Source: Cupriavidus sp. P-10
Lineage (GTDB): Bacteria; Pseudomonadota; Gammaproteobacteria; Burkholderiales; Burkholderiaceae
DNA length: 64,000 bases
Direction: 5' to 3'
Assembly: GCF_003402535.2 (NCBI RefSeq)
Contig: NZ_AP025171.1
Span: forward strand, 372,001-436,000
Shown: one piece after another, positions 24,542-33,100 of the stretch
Layout of the letters: each line of letters starts with the position of its first letter
How positions within the stretch are numbered: position 1 is the stretch's first letter
Made by a program: the position numbers and the translations under genes
Notes under the pieces: generated by a model
Told to the model about the DNA's origin: nothing
The model's input: only the letters and a program-made list of their open reading frames with translations
Databases searched by the model: none

Positions 24542-25609
24542 ATGTATTCGCTGACCATTGAACCCATCGGCCAGACCATCCCCATCGCCCCGGGGCAGAC
24601 GGTGCTCGATGCCTGCCTGCGCAATGGCGTGTGGCTGCCGCACGCCTGCTGCCACGGCCTGTGCGCCACCTGCAAGGTGCAGGTGGTCGACGGCGAGGTC
24701 GACCAGGGCGAGGCTTCCAGCTTCGCGCTGATGGACTTCGAGCGCGACAACGGGCAGTGCCTGGCCTGCTGCGCCACCGCGCAGTCAGACCTGGTGATCG
24801 AGGCCGATATCGAGGAAGATGCCGATGCAGAAGGCCTGCCGCTGGCGGACTACCGCGCCGAGGTGGTGGCCACGCGCGCGCTGACGCCGACCATCCTCGG
24901 CATCTGGCTCAAGCCAACGGACGGCCAGCGCGCCGCGTTCCAGGCCGGCCAGTACCTGAACCTGCAGGTGCCGGGCTGCGACCAGCCGCGCGCGTTCTCG
25001 CTCGCCAGCAAGCCCGGCGACGAACTGGTCGAACTGCACGTGCGCCGCGTGCCCGGCGGGCCCGCCACCACGTGGTTGCACGAGCAGCTGGAGGTGGGCA
25101 GCGAGCTGCGCTTCTCGGCCCCGTACGGACGATTTTTCGTGCGCAAGTCAGCGCAGGTGCCGATGCTGTTCCTGGCCGGCGGCTCGGGCCTGTCCAGCCC
25201 GCGCTCGATGATCCTCGACCTGCTCGCCGCCGGCGAGACGCTGCCGATCACGCTGGTGCAGGGCGCGCGCAACCGCGGCGAGCTGTACTACGACGACGAG
25301 TTCCAGGCGCTGGCGCAGGCGCATGCCAACTTCCGCTACGTGCCGGCGCTGTCGGACGAGCCCGCCGACAGCGGCTGGGACGGTGCGCGCGGCTACGTGC
25401 ACGACGTGCTGCACCAGCTCTACGCAAACGACGGCAGTGCCGACTTCCGCGGCCACAAGGCCTACCTGTGCGGCCCGCCGCCGATGATCGAGGCCTGCAT
25501 CCGCACGCTGATGCAGGGCCGCCTGTTCGAGGCGGATATCCACACGGAGAAGTTCCTGTCCGCGGGCGATGCGCAGAACAGCGCGCGCAGCCCGCTGTTC
25601 AAGATCTGA
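24542..25609 (+). CDS. poxF: Phenol hydroxylase NADH reductase (PoxF/DmpP)
   Basis: A 355-residue iron-sulfur flavoprotein. Residues 1-90 are a plant-type [2Fe-2S] ferredoxin domain (Cys36, Cys41, Cys44 and Cys76). An FAD domain (PRAFSLASKPGD, the RxxS(L/T) motif) and an NAD domain (FLAGGSGLSSPRSMI, YLCGPPPMIEACI) follow. It passes electrons from NADH to the diiron hydroxylase. It lies 30 bases after poxE. Confidence 0.94.
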   Translation: MYSLTIEPIGQTIPIAPGQTVLDACLRNGVWLPHACCHGLCATCKVQVVDGEVDQGEASSFALMDFERDNGQCLACCATAQSDLVIEADIEEDADAEGLPLADYRAEVVATRALTPTILGIWLKPTDGQRAAFQAGQYLNLQVPGCDQPRAFSLASKPGDELVELHVRRVPGGPATTWLHEQLEVGSELRFSAPYGRFFVRKSAQVPMLFLAGGSGLSSPRSMILDLLAAGETLPITLVQGARNRGELYYDDEFQALAQAHANFRYVPALSDEPADSGWDGARGYVHDVLHQLYANDGSADFRGHKAYLCGPPPMIEACIRTLMQGRLFEADIHTEKFLSAGDAQNSARSPLFKI

Positions 25610-25624
25610 GCGGGGAGGCCATGC

Positions 25625-25948
25625 ATGCATACCGTAGAAATCGCCGGCAGCGGCCAGCGCTACGCATGCGCGCCGGAACAGAACCTGTTGCGGGCCATGG
25701 AAGTGCTGGGCCAGCGTGGCATTCCCGCCGGCTGCCGCGGTGGCGGCTGCGGCGTGTGCAAGGTGCGTATTGAGGCCGGGCAGTACCACGTGGGCAAGAT
25801 GAGCCGCACCTGCCTGTCCGAGTCGGAGCAGCGCGACGGACTGGTGCTGGCCTGCAAGACCTATCCCGACAGCGATATCCGGCTGCGCCCGGTGGCGTTG
25901 CTGCAGCGCTGCCTGGAGCGGCATGCCGCCAGACGCGATCACGCATGA
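25625..25948 (+). CDS. poxG: Chloroplast-type ferredoxin (PoxG/DmpQ/XylT)
   Basis: A 107-residue [2Fe-2S] ferredoxin with ligands in CRGGGCGVC and a later Cys in LVLACKTYPDSD. In the dmp and xyl systems this protein reduces and reactivates catechol 2,3-dioxygenase after its Fe(II) is oxidised. Its position directly before the dioxygenase gene supports this role rather than one in phenol hydroxylation. An overlapping ATG at 25621 is in another frame. Confidence 0.9.
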   Translation: MHTVEIAGSGQRYACAPEQNLLRAMEVLGQRGIPAGCRGGGCGVCKVRIEAGQYHVGKMSRTCLSESEQRDGLVLACKTYPDSDIRLRPVALLQRCLERHAARRDHA

Positions 25949-25981
25949 CCAAGCAGTGAAGACACACACAAGGAGACAGAC

Positions 25982-26917
25982 ATGGCATTGACTGGCGTAT
26001 TGCGCCCGGGGCACGTGGCCCTGCGCGTGCTGGAGCTGGAACCGGCGGTGAAGCACTACACCGAGGTCCTGGGCCTGATCGAAACCGCCCGCGATGAGCA
26101 GGGCCGCGTGTTCCTGAAGGCGTGGGACGAGCACGACCACCACAGCGTGGTGCTGCGCGAGGCCGACAGCCCGGGCATGGACTACATGGGCTTCCGCGTC
26201 GACAGCGGCCGCACGCTGGAGCGGCTGGCGCAGGAGGTCGAGCAATCCGGGCTGGCTACCGGGTGCCAGTGGATCGCCGCGGGAGAGCATCCGCATACCG
26301 GCGTGCGCTTCCGCTTCACGATTCCCACCGGCCATGCGATGGAGCTGTTCGCGGACAAGGACAAGCCGGGCTGCAAGACCGGTGACCTCAACCCCGATCC
26401 CTGGCCGGACGACCTGCGCGGCATGGCGCCGAGCCGCTTCGACCACTGCCTGCTGTATGGCGACGATGTCGACGGCACCGTGAAGCTGTTCCGCGATGTG
26501 CTCGGGTTCTCGCTGGCGGAGCAGGTAGTGGCTGGCCCGGATGGCGAGGTGCTGATCGGTGCCTTCCTGACGTGCTCGAACAAGGCGCATGACGTGGCCT
26601 TTATCCGGCATCCGGAGAAGAACCGCTTCCACCATGCGTCGTTCCTGCTCGACAACTGGAGCGAGGTGCTGAAGGCGGCGGACATCATTTCCAAGAAGGA
26701 CGTGTCGCTGGATATCGGGCCGACGCGGCATGGGATTACGCGCGGGGCCACGATCTACTTCTTTGATCCGTCCGGGAACCGGAACGAGGTGTTTTCCGGC
26801 GGGTATATCCACTACCCGGACAAGCCGACGATCACGTGGACGGATAACGAGCTGGGCAGGGCGATCTTCTATCACGACCGCAAGCTGAATGAGGCGTTTT
26901 TGAATGTGCTGACCTGA
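25982..26917 (+). CDS. dmpB: Catechol 2,3-dioxygenase
   Basis: A 311-residue extradiol dioxygenase with two VOC-type modules. Fe(II) ligands are His155 (RFDHCLLYG), His218 ([12 protein letters not shown]) and Glu269 ([11 protein letters not shown]); His250 and Tyr259 occupy the acid-base positions known from XylE. It opens catechol to yellow 2-hydroxymuconic semialdehyde. GGAGACA precedes the ATG. The codon choice near the 3' end shifts toward TTG and GGG, as in poxR. Confidence 0.95.
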   Translation: MALTGVLRPGHVALRVLELEPAVKHYTEVLGLIETARDEQGRVFLKAWDEHDHHSVVLREADSPGMDYMGFRVDSGRTLERLAQEVEQSGLATGCQWIAAGEHPHTGVRFRFTIPTGHAMELFADKDKPGCKTGDLNPDPWPDDLRGMAPSRFDHCLLYGDDVDGTVKLFRDVLGFSLAEQVVAGPDGEVLIGAFLTCSNKAHDVAFIRHPEKNRFHHASFLLDNWSEVLKAADIISKKDVSLDIGPTRHGITRGATIYFFDPSGNRNEVFSGGYIHYPDKPTITWTDNELGRAIFYHDRKLNEAFLNVLT

Positions 26918-26933
26918 ACGGCGCCACTGGTTT

Positions 26934-26965
26934 GCTCCCCTATCCCGCTTGCGGGAGAGGGGAGC
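26934..26965. repeat. Palindromic repeat, copy 2 (dmpB-dmpC spacer)
   Basis: GCTCCCCTATCCCGC, TT, GCGGGAGAGGGGAGC: 15-bp arms with one mismatch. It shares its core with the copy after poxR. It sits in the 124-base gap between dmpB and dmpC and may act as a partial terminator or mRNA-stabilising hairpin that splits the operon into expression segments. Confidence 0.65.
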
Positions 26966-27041
26966 GTTTGCCGGCCTTGGCAGCCGTCTCCACCGCAACC
27001 GCTGCTGACACGTCTTCCGCACTGAACACCAGAGAACCAAC

Positions 27042-28496
27042 ATGAAAGACTTCAAGAACTTCATCAACGGCGAGTGGGTCGGCACTACCCGCACGTTCCC
27101 CAACCGCAATCCCGCCGACAACACCGTGATCGGCCACGTCCACGAAGCCGGCCAGGCAGAAGTCGATGCTGCCGTGCAGGCCGCGCGCAACGCGCTGCAT
27201 GGCCCCTGGGGCCGCATGACCGTAGCGCAGCGTGTCGAACTGCTGCACGCCGTGGCCGACGGCATCAACCGGCGCTTCGAGGAATTCGTGCAGGCGGAGA
27301 TCGCCGATACCGGCAAGCCCTATGCGCTCGCCAGCCATGTCGACATCCCCCGCGGCGCGGCCAACTTCAAGGTCTTCGCCGACCTGATCCGCAACGTCCC
27401 GACCGAAAGCTTCACCATGGACACGCCGGACGGCGGCAAGGCCGTCAACTACGCCGTGCGCAGCCCGCGCGGCGTGATCGGCGTGGTCTGCCCATGGAAC
27501 CTGCCGTTGCTGCTGATGACGTGGAAGGTCAGCCCCGCGCTGGCCTGCGGCAACACCGTGGTGGTCAAGCCGTCGGAAGAGACCCCCGCCACTGCCACGC
27601 TGCTGGGCGAGGTGATGAACGAGGCTGGCGTGCCGCCGGGCGTCTACAACGTGGTCCACGGCTTCGGCCCGGATTCGGCCGGCGCGTTCCTGACGGCGCA
27701 TCCGCAGGTCAACGGCATCACCTTCACCGGCGAAACGCGCACCGGCGAGGCCATCATGAAGGCGGCCGCCAACGGCGTGCGTCCGGTGTCGTTTGAACTG
27801 GGCGGCAAGAACGCCGGCATCGTTTTTGCCGATGCCGATTTCGACAAGGCCGTGGCCGGCATCACCCGCTCGGCGTTCGAGAACAGCGGCCAGGTCTGCC
27901 TGGGCACCGAACGCGTCTACGTGCAGCGTCCGGTCTTCGAGCGCTTCGTTGCCGCACTCAAGGAGAAGGCCGAAGGGCTGAAGCTTGGCGCGCCCACTGA
28001 ACCCGGCGTCAGCATGGGCCCGCTGGTCTCGCACGAGCACCGCGACAAGGTGCTGTCCTACTACCGCAAGGCCGCAGAGGAGGGCGCCACCGTAGTCACC
28101 GGCGGCAGCGTGCCGCAGATGCCCGGCAAGCTGGCCGAAGGCGCGTGGGTGCAGCCGACCATCTGGACCGGCCTGCCGGAAGGCGCCGCGGTCATCCGCG
28201 AGGAAATCTTCGGGCCGTGCTGCCATATCGCCCCGTTCGACACCGAGGAAGAAGTCATCGCGCTGGCCAACGCCACGCCCTACGGCCTTGCCGCTACCGT
28301 GTGGACCGGCGACCTCGGCACCGCCCATCGCATGGGCAGCGCGCTTGAGGTCGGGATCTGCTGGATCAACGCGTGGTTCCTGCGCGACCTGCGCACCGCT
28401 TTCGGCGGCGCGAAGCAATCCGGCATCGGACGCGAAGGCGGCGTCCATTCGCTCGAGTTCTACACCGAGCTGCGTAACGTCTGCGTCAAACTGTGA
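27042..28496 (+). CDS. dmpC: 2-Hydroxymuconic semialdehyde dehydrogenase
   Basis: A 484-residue NAD-dependent aldehyde dehydrogenase. Catalytic residues are Asn153 (CPWNLPL), Glu252 (FELGGKN) and Cys286 (NSGQVCLGTERVY). It oxidises the ring-fission aldehyde to 2-hydroxymuconate (4-oxalocrotonate enol) and starts the oxalocrotonate branch. Its stop overlaps a possible GTG of the next gene. The N-terminus MKDFKNFINGEWV is the family start. Confidence 0.93.
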   Translation: MKDFKNFINGEWVGTTRTFPNRNPADNTVIGHVHEAGQAEVDAAVQAARNALHGPWGRMTVAQRVELLHAVADGINRRFEEFVQAEIADTGKPYALASHVDIPRGAANFKVFADLIRNVPTESFTMDTPDGGKAVNYAVRSPRGVIGVVCPWNLPLLLMTWKVSPALACGNTVVVKPSEETPATATLLGEVMNEAGVPPGVYNVVHGFGPDSAGAFLTAHPQVNGITFTGETRTGEAIMKAAANGVRPVSFELGGKNAGIVFADADFDKAVAGITRSAFENSGQVCLGTERVYVQRPVFERFVAALKEKAEGLKLGAPTEPGVSMGPLVSHEHRDKVLSYYRKAAEEGATVVTGGSVPQMPGKLAEGAWVQPTIWTGLPEGAAVIREEIFGPCCHIAPFDTEEEVIALANATPYGLAATVWTGDLGTAHRMGSALEVGICWINAWFLRDLRTAFGGAKQSGIGREGGVHSLEFYTELRNVCVKL

Positions 28497-28504
28497 GCCA
28501 CCCC

Positions 28505-29287
28505 ATGCAAAGCGAACAAATCCGCGAACTCGGTGCCAGCCTGCATCAGGCGTTGGCCAGCCGGCGCCCTCTGGCACCGCTGACCGAATCCTGGCCCGAC
28601 CTGACCCTGGATGATGCCTACCGCATCCAGCTCGCCATGGTGCAGCACCGGCTCGACGCCGGCGAGCGCGTGGTCGGCAAGAAGATCGGCGTGACCAGCC
28701 GCGTGGTGATGGACATGCTGGACGTGTGCCAGCCTGACTTCGGCCACCTGCTGTCGGGCATGGTGTATGCCGACGGCGCCGCCATTGCCGCCGATTCCCT
28801 GATCGCGCCCAAGGCCGAAGGCGAGATCGCCTTCGTGCTCAAGGACGACCTCGCAGGCCCCGGCGTGACCAATGCCGACGTGCTGCGCGCAACCGCTTAT
28901 GTGCTGCCGTGCTTCGAGATCGTCGACTCGCGCATCCGCGACTGGAAGATCCGCATCCAGGACACCGTCGCCGACAACGCCTCCTCGGGCGTATTCGTGC
29001 TGGGCGATGCCGCAGTCGATCCGCGCCAGCTAGATCTCGGCACTGTCGGCATGACGCTGGAGAAGAACGGCGAGATCGTCGCTACCGGCGCCGGCGCAGC
29101 TGCGCTCGGGCACCCGGCCAATGCGGTGGCATGGCTCGCCAACACGCTGGGCAGGCTGGGGCTCGGCCTGAAGCGCGGCGAGGTGATCCTGTCGGGCTCG
29201 CTGGCCGCGATGGTACCGGTGGCTGCCGGCGACCAGTTGCGCATCAGCCTGGGTGGCATCGGCTCGGCCGGCGTGCGCTTCGTCTGA
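28505..29287 (+). CDS. dmpE: 2-Hydroxypent-2,4-dienoate (2-oxopent-4-enoate) hydratase
   Basis: A 260-residue member of the hydratase/decarboxylase family. GERVVGKKIGVTS, PDFGHLLSGMVY, PKAEGEIAFVLKDDL, CFEIVDSRIRDWKIRIQDTVADNAS and the GEVILSGSL end match DmpE/XylJ/MhpD. It adds water to 2-hydroxypent-2,4-dienoate to give 4-hydroxy-2-oxovalerate. The ATG at 28505 aligns with the DmpE N-terminus; a GTG at 28493 overlapping the dmpC stop would add four residues. Confidence 0.92.
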   Translation: MQSEQIRELGASLHQALASRRPLAPLTESWPDLTLDDAYRIQLAMVQHRLDAGERVVGKKIGVTSRVVMDMLDVCQPDFGHLLSGMVYADGAAIAADSLIAPKAEGEIAFVLKDDLAGPGVTNADVLRATAYVLPCFEIVDSRIRDWKIRIQDTVADNASSGVFVLGDAAVDPRQLDLGTVGMTLEKNGEIVATGAGAAALGHPANAVAWLANTLGRLGLGLKRGEVILSGSLAAMVPVAAGDQLRISLGGIGSAGVRFV

Positions 29288-29317
29288 TCCTTTCCATTCC
29301 TTCTGCAGGACAATGCC

Positions 29318-30106
29318 ATGAACCTCACGCAAGACACCATCGCCCGGCTGGCCGAGCACCTGGAAAACGCCGAGCTGCACCGGGAAGCCGTGCCGAAGAT
29401 CACGGATGCGCATCCAGAGATGGACTGGGACGACGCCTATGCCATCCAGGACGCGATCCGTGCGCGCAAGGCGGCACGCGGCACCCGTATCGCCGGCCTC
29501 AAGATGGGACTGACCTCGTTCGCCAAGATGCGCCAGATGGGCGTGAGCGATCCGGTCTACGGTTTCCTCACCGACTACGGCGCGTGTATGGACGGCGCCG
29601 CCATCGATACGTCGTCGCTGATCCATCCCAAGGTCGAAGCCGAGATCGCCTTCGTGCTGAAGGCCCCGCTGAAGGGCCCCGGCTGCCATATCGGCGACGT
29701 GCTGGCCGCGACCGACTTCGTGGTGCCGGCGGTGGAGGTGATCGATTCACGCTACGAGAACTTCCGTTTCGACCTCAAGAGCGTGATTGCCGACAACACC
29801 TCGTCCGCGCGCTTCGTCGTCGGCGGCAGCCACCGTGGCGCCGATGGTCTCGACCTGAAGACGCTAGGCGTGGTGCTGGAGAAGAACGGCGAGGTGGTCG
29901 CCACCGCCGCCGGCGCCGCGGTGCTGGGGCATGCCGCCAACAGCGTTGCCATGCTGGCCAACATGCTGGGCGCGCGCGGCCGCGAGCTGCCAGCGGGGAC
30001 TTTCATCATGACCGGCGGCGTGACCGAGGCCATTGCGGTCGCCGCCGGCGACAGCATTACCGTGCGCTACCAGCATCTCGGCACGGTCTCGATGCGCTTC
30101 ACCTGA
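29318..30106 (+). CDS. dmpH: 4-Oxalocrotonate decarboxylase
   Basis: A 262-residue paralogue of the preceding hydratase (KMGLTSFAKMRQMG, HPKVEAEIAFVLKAPLKGPG, VEVIDSRYENFRFDLKSVIADNTSS). DmpH/XylI removes CO2 from 2-oxohex-3-enedioate and forms a complex with the hydratase so that the unstable dienol is passed on. Neighbouring genes for the two partners fit this. Confidence 0.92.
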   Translation: MNLTQDTIARLAEHLENAELHREAVPKITDAHPEMDWDDAYAIQDAIRARKAARGTRIAGLKMGLTSFAKMRQMGVSDPVYGFLTDYGACMDGAAIDTSSLIHPKVEAEIAFVLKAPLKGPGCHIGDVLAATDFVVPAVEVIDSRYENFRFDLKSVIADNTSSARFVVGGSHRGADGLDLKTLGVVLEKNGEVVATAAGAAVLGHAANSVAMLANMLGARGRELPAGTFIMTGGVTEAIAVAAGDSITVRYQHLGTVSMRFT

Positions 30107-30141
30107 ACCCGCACCGCGAACGCATAGAAAGGAGACACACC

Positions 30142-30333
30142 ATGCCGATCATGCAGGTCTTCCTGATCGAAGGCCGTACCGATGAACAGAAGGCGCGCCT
30201 GATCCGCGCGCTGACCGATGCCGCGGTGGAAGCGGTGGGCGCGCCGGTGGAAACCGTGCGCGTGATGATCACCGAGGTGCCGAAGACGCAGTTCGGCATC
30301 GGCGGCACCACCGCCAAGGCGCTGGGGCGCTGA
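30142..30333 (+). CDS. dmpI: 4-Oxalocrotonate tautomerase
   Basis: A 63-residue tautomerase. After Met removal Pro1 of [16 protein letters not shown] is the catalytic base. The rest ([35 protein letters not shown]) matches XylH/DmpI, with the conserved Arg near residue 40. It interconverts 2-hydroxymuconate and its 2-oxo form, feeding the decarboxylase. GGAGACA lies before the ATG. Confidence 0.92.
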   Translation: MPIMQVFLIEGRTDEQKARLIRALTDAAVEAVGAPVETVRVMITEVPKTQFGIGGTTAKALGR

Positions 30334-30385
30334 GCGCCGCGATCAGTACAACGAAGACAGCGCAGACAACGGAGAGGACAGCGAC

Positions 30386-31330
30386 ATGGACATGAAAGCA
30401 AACGCCCGGCACAAGGTGGCCATCATCGGTTCGGGCAATATCGGCACCGACCTGATGATCAAGGTGATGCGGCAATCGCAGCACCTGGAGATGGGCGCAA
30501 TGGTCGGCATTGACGCGGCCTCGGACGGGCTCGCGCGTGCGGCACGGCTTGGCGTGCCTACCACGGCGGAAGGGATCGATGGCCTGGTCGCCATGGCCGG
30601 CTTCGGCGACATCCGCGTTGCCTTCGATGCAACGTCGGCCGGCGCGCATGCGCACCACAACCGCGTGCTGCAGCAGCACGGCGTGCGCGTGATCGACCTG
30701 ACGCCGGCGTCGATCGGGCCGCACGTGGTGCCGGTGGTCAACCTCGACCAGCATCTGGAGGCGGCCAATATCAACATGGTCACCTGCGGCGGGCAGGCCA
30801 CCATCCCGATGGTGGCCGCGGTATCGCGCGTGGCCAGGGTGCACTACGCCGAGATCGTCGCATCGATCTCCAGCAAGTCGGCCGGGCCGGGCACGCGCGC
30901 CAATATCGACGAGTTCACCGAGACCACCAGCCAGGCGCTGTGCTCGGTCGGCGGCGCGGCGCGCGGCAAGGCCATCATCGTGCTGAATCCCGCCGAGCCG
31001 CCGCTGATGATGCGCGACACCGTCTTCACCTTGTCGGAGGATGCCGACACGGCGGCGATCGAGGCGAGCATCGAAGCCATGGCGCAGGCGGTGCAGGCCT
31101 ACGTGCCGGGCTACCGGCTCAAGCAGCGCGTGCAATTCGAGCGCATCGACCCGTCGGCGCCGCTGAATATCCCGGGGCTGGGACCGATGAGCGGACTCAA
31201 GACCTCGATCTTCCTCGAGGTTGAGGGCGCCGCCCACTACCTGCCGGCCTATGCGGGCAATCTCGACATCATGACCAGCGCCGCGCTGGCCTGCGCCGAG
31301 CGCCTGGCCGCGACCCGGCTGTCCGCCTGA
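30386..31330 (+). CDS. dmpF: Acetaldehyde dehydrogenase (acylating)
   Basis: A 314-residue DmpF/MhpF enzyme: [20 protein letters not shown] (NAD fold), the catalytic Cys in [20 protein letters not shown], and [23 protein letters not shown]. It turns acetaldehyde plus CoA and NAD+ into acetyl-CoA. In the known complex the aldehyde is channelled from the aldolase encoded by the next gene. Confidence 0.95.
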   Translation: MDMKANARHKVAIIGSGNIGTDLMIKVMRQSQHLEMGAMVGIDAASDGLARAARLGVPTTAEGIDGLVAMAGFGDIRVAFDATSAGAHAHHNRVLQQHGVRVIDLTPASIGPHVVPVVNLDQHLEAANINMVTCGGQATIPMVAAVSRVARVHYAEIVASISSKSAGPGTRANIDEFTETTSQALCSVGGAARGKAIIVLNPAEPPLMMRDTVFTLSEDADTAAIEASIEAMAQAVQAYVPGYRLKQRVQFERIDPSAPLNIPGLGPMSGLKTSIFLEVEGAAHYLPAYAGNLDIMTSAALACAERLAATRLSA

Positions 31331-31360
31331 GCGCGGCCCTATCACCGCAGGGAGACCAAC

Positions 31361-32422
31361 ATGACCTTACCGTCCGACATGCCCAACAAGAAGCTCTACA
31401 TTTCCGACGTAACGCTGCGCGACGGCAGCCACGCCATCCGCCACCAGTACAGCCTGGACCAGGTGCGCCGCATCGCCGCGGCGCTCGACGCGGCCCGGGT
31501 CGATTCGATTGAAGTGGCGCATGGCGATGGCCTGTCGGGCTCCAGCTTCAACTACGGCTTTGGTGCCCACACCGACCTGGAATGGATCGCCGCCGTGGCC
31601 GAGACCGTGCGCCACGCGCGCGTGGCGACGCTGCTGCTGCCCGGCGTTGGCACCGTGCACGACCTGCGCGCCGCCTATGACGCCGGCGCGCGCGTGGTGC
31701 GCGTGGCCACGCATTGCACCGAGGCCGATGTTTCGCGCCAGCATATCGAGTCCGCGCGCGAACTTGGCATGGACACCGTCGGCTTCCTGATGATGAGCCA
31801 CATGACTTCGCCGGCGGCGCTGGCGCAGCAGGCCAGGCTGATGGAAAGCTACGGCGCGCAGTGTGTCTATGTCGTCGATTCCGGCGGCGCACTCAGCATG
31901 CAGGACGTGCGCGAGCGCTTCCGCGCGTTCAAGGACGTGCTCCGGCCCGAGACCGCCACTGGCATGCACGCGCACCACAACCTGAGCCTGGGCGTGGCCA
32001 ACTCTATCGTCGCCGTGGAAGAGGGGTGCGACCGCATCGACGCCAGCCTGGCCGGCATGGGCGCCGGCGCTGGCAATGCGCCGCTGGAAGTGTTCATCGC
32101 CGCCGCCGAGCGGCTGGGCTGGCACCACGGCTGCGACCTGTACACGCTGATGGATGCCGCCGACGACATCGTGCGGCCGCTGCAGGACCGCCCGGTGCGG
32201 GTCGACCGCGAGACGCTGGCGCTGGGCTACGCCGGGGTTTACTCCAGCTTCCTGCGCCATGCCGAGGCGGCGGCAGCGCGCTACGGGCTGGGTACGGTCG
32301 ATATCCTGGTCGAGCTGGGCAAGCGCCGCATGGTCGGCGGGCAGGAGGACATGATCGTCGACGTGGCGCTGGACTTGCTGGCGCGGGAGGGGCAGGGACA
32401 GCCAGCGGTGGCGTCTGCCTGA
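31361..32422 (+). CDS. dmpG: 4-Hydroxy-2-oxovalerate aldolase
   Basis: A 353-residue DmpG/MhpE enzyme: [22 protein letters not shown] with the metal Asp and catalytic residues, [16 protein letters not shown], and the metal-binding [13 protein letters not shown]. It splits 4-hydroxy-2-oxovalerate into pyruvate and acetaldehyde. It is the last gene of the meta-cleavage operon; the gene order B-C-E-H-I-F-G differs from dmpBCDEFGHI and lacks dmpD. Confidence 0.95.
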   Translation: MTLPSDMPNKKLYISDVTLRDGSHAIRHQYSLDQVRRIAAALDAARVDSIEVAHGDGLSGSSFNYGFGAHTDLEWIAAVAETVRHARVATLLLPGVGTVHDLRAAYDAGARVVRVATHCTEADVSRQHIESARELGMDTVGFLMMSHMTSPAALAQQARLMESYGAQCVYVVDSGGALSMQDVRERFRAFKDVLRPETATGMHAHHNLSLGVANSIVAVEEGCDRIDASLAGMGAGAGNAPLEVFIAAAERLGWHHGCDLYTLMDAADDIVRPLQDRPVRVDRETLALGYAGVYSSFLRHAEAAAARYGLGTVDILVELGKRRMVGGQEDMIVDVALDLLAREGQGQPAVASA

Positions 32423-32549
32423 GTGATGGCGTGCAGTTGTGGAAACAGGCGCACATCGAGGCCAGGCATGGGGCATCCTTATCGCGCTGTGTCCGTACTC
32501 TAGTAGGGATCAGTTCGACTTCCCGCCGCCTACACGGATTTCACCAAGG

Positions 32550-33075
32550 CACGCCAGAAGGCCGCTTGCTGGCGGCGCTGCGCGTCATGAACGAGCGCCT
32601 GCCCGCCACCGTTACGCAGGTGCGCGCCAGCAGCGCCAATATCGCGCTGTCGACCAGCGAGATCGCCACCGGCAATGCCGACCTGAGCAGCCGCACAGAG
32701 GAGCAGGCCGCGTCGCTGGAACAGACCGCGGCCAGCATGGAAGAGCTGACCGAGACCGTGCGCCAGAATACCGACAACGCGCGCCAGGCCAGCGAGCTGG
32801 CGGGCAGCGCCGCCGACGTGGCGCAGCGCGGCAGCATCACGGTGCAGCGCGTGGTCGGCACCATGCAGGACATCAGCACCAGTTCGGCCAAGATTGCCGA
32901 GATCACCGGCATCATCCACGAGGCCGCCATGGCATCGCGCGCGCTGGAAGAGCAGGGGCGCGCGCTGAACGAGGTGGTGGCGTTCTTCCGGCTGCCGGGC
33001 GAGGGGGCAGGGCGTGTGGCGTCGGGTGCGGCAACTGCGGTGCACCGTGCGCGAGGGGCGTTGGCGACGGCGTAG
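32550..33075 (+). pseudogene. Methyl-accepting chemotaxis protein remnant with internal deletion
   Basis: The frame encodes EGRLLAALRVMNERLPATVTQVR and the N-terminal arm of a chemoreceptor signalling domain (GNADLSSRTEEQAASLEQTAASMEELTETVRQNTDNARQASELAGSAADVAQRG). After AKIAEITGII it jumps in frame to EAAMASRALEEQGRALNEVVAFFRL, the usual C-terminal end. The hairpin tip that contacts CheA and CheW, with its conserved EAARAGEQGRGFAVVA-type core, is missing. No sensor, membrane or HAMP segment precedes it. It therefore cannot signal as a normal receptor. An ATG at 32587 could still give a short protein. Confidence 0.8.
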
Positions 33076-33100
33076 CGATACCGTGCTCCCTCCCTCCGGG

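Noticed and set aside
22557..27316. Long minus-strand frames opposite the phenol hydroxylase operon
   Set aside because: Composition reflects the complement of pox and dmp genes; no motifs, no start signals.
28493..28504. GTG start of dmpE overlapping the dmpC stop
   Set aside because: Possible, but alignment with DmpE starts at the ATG at 28505. Neither start has a strong ribosome site, so this remains a minor doubt.
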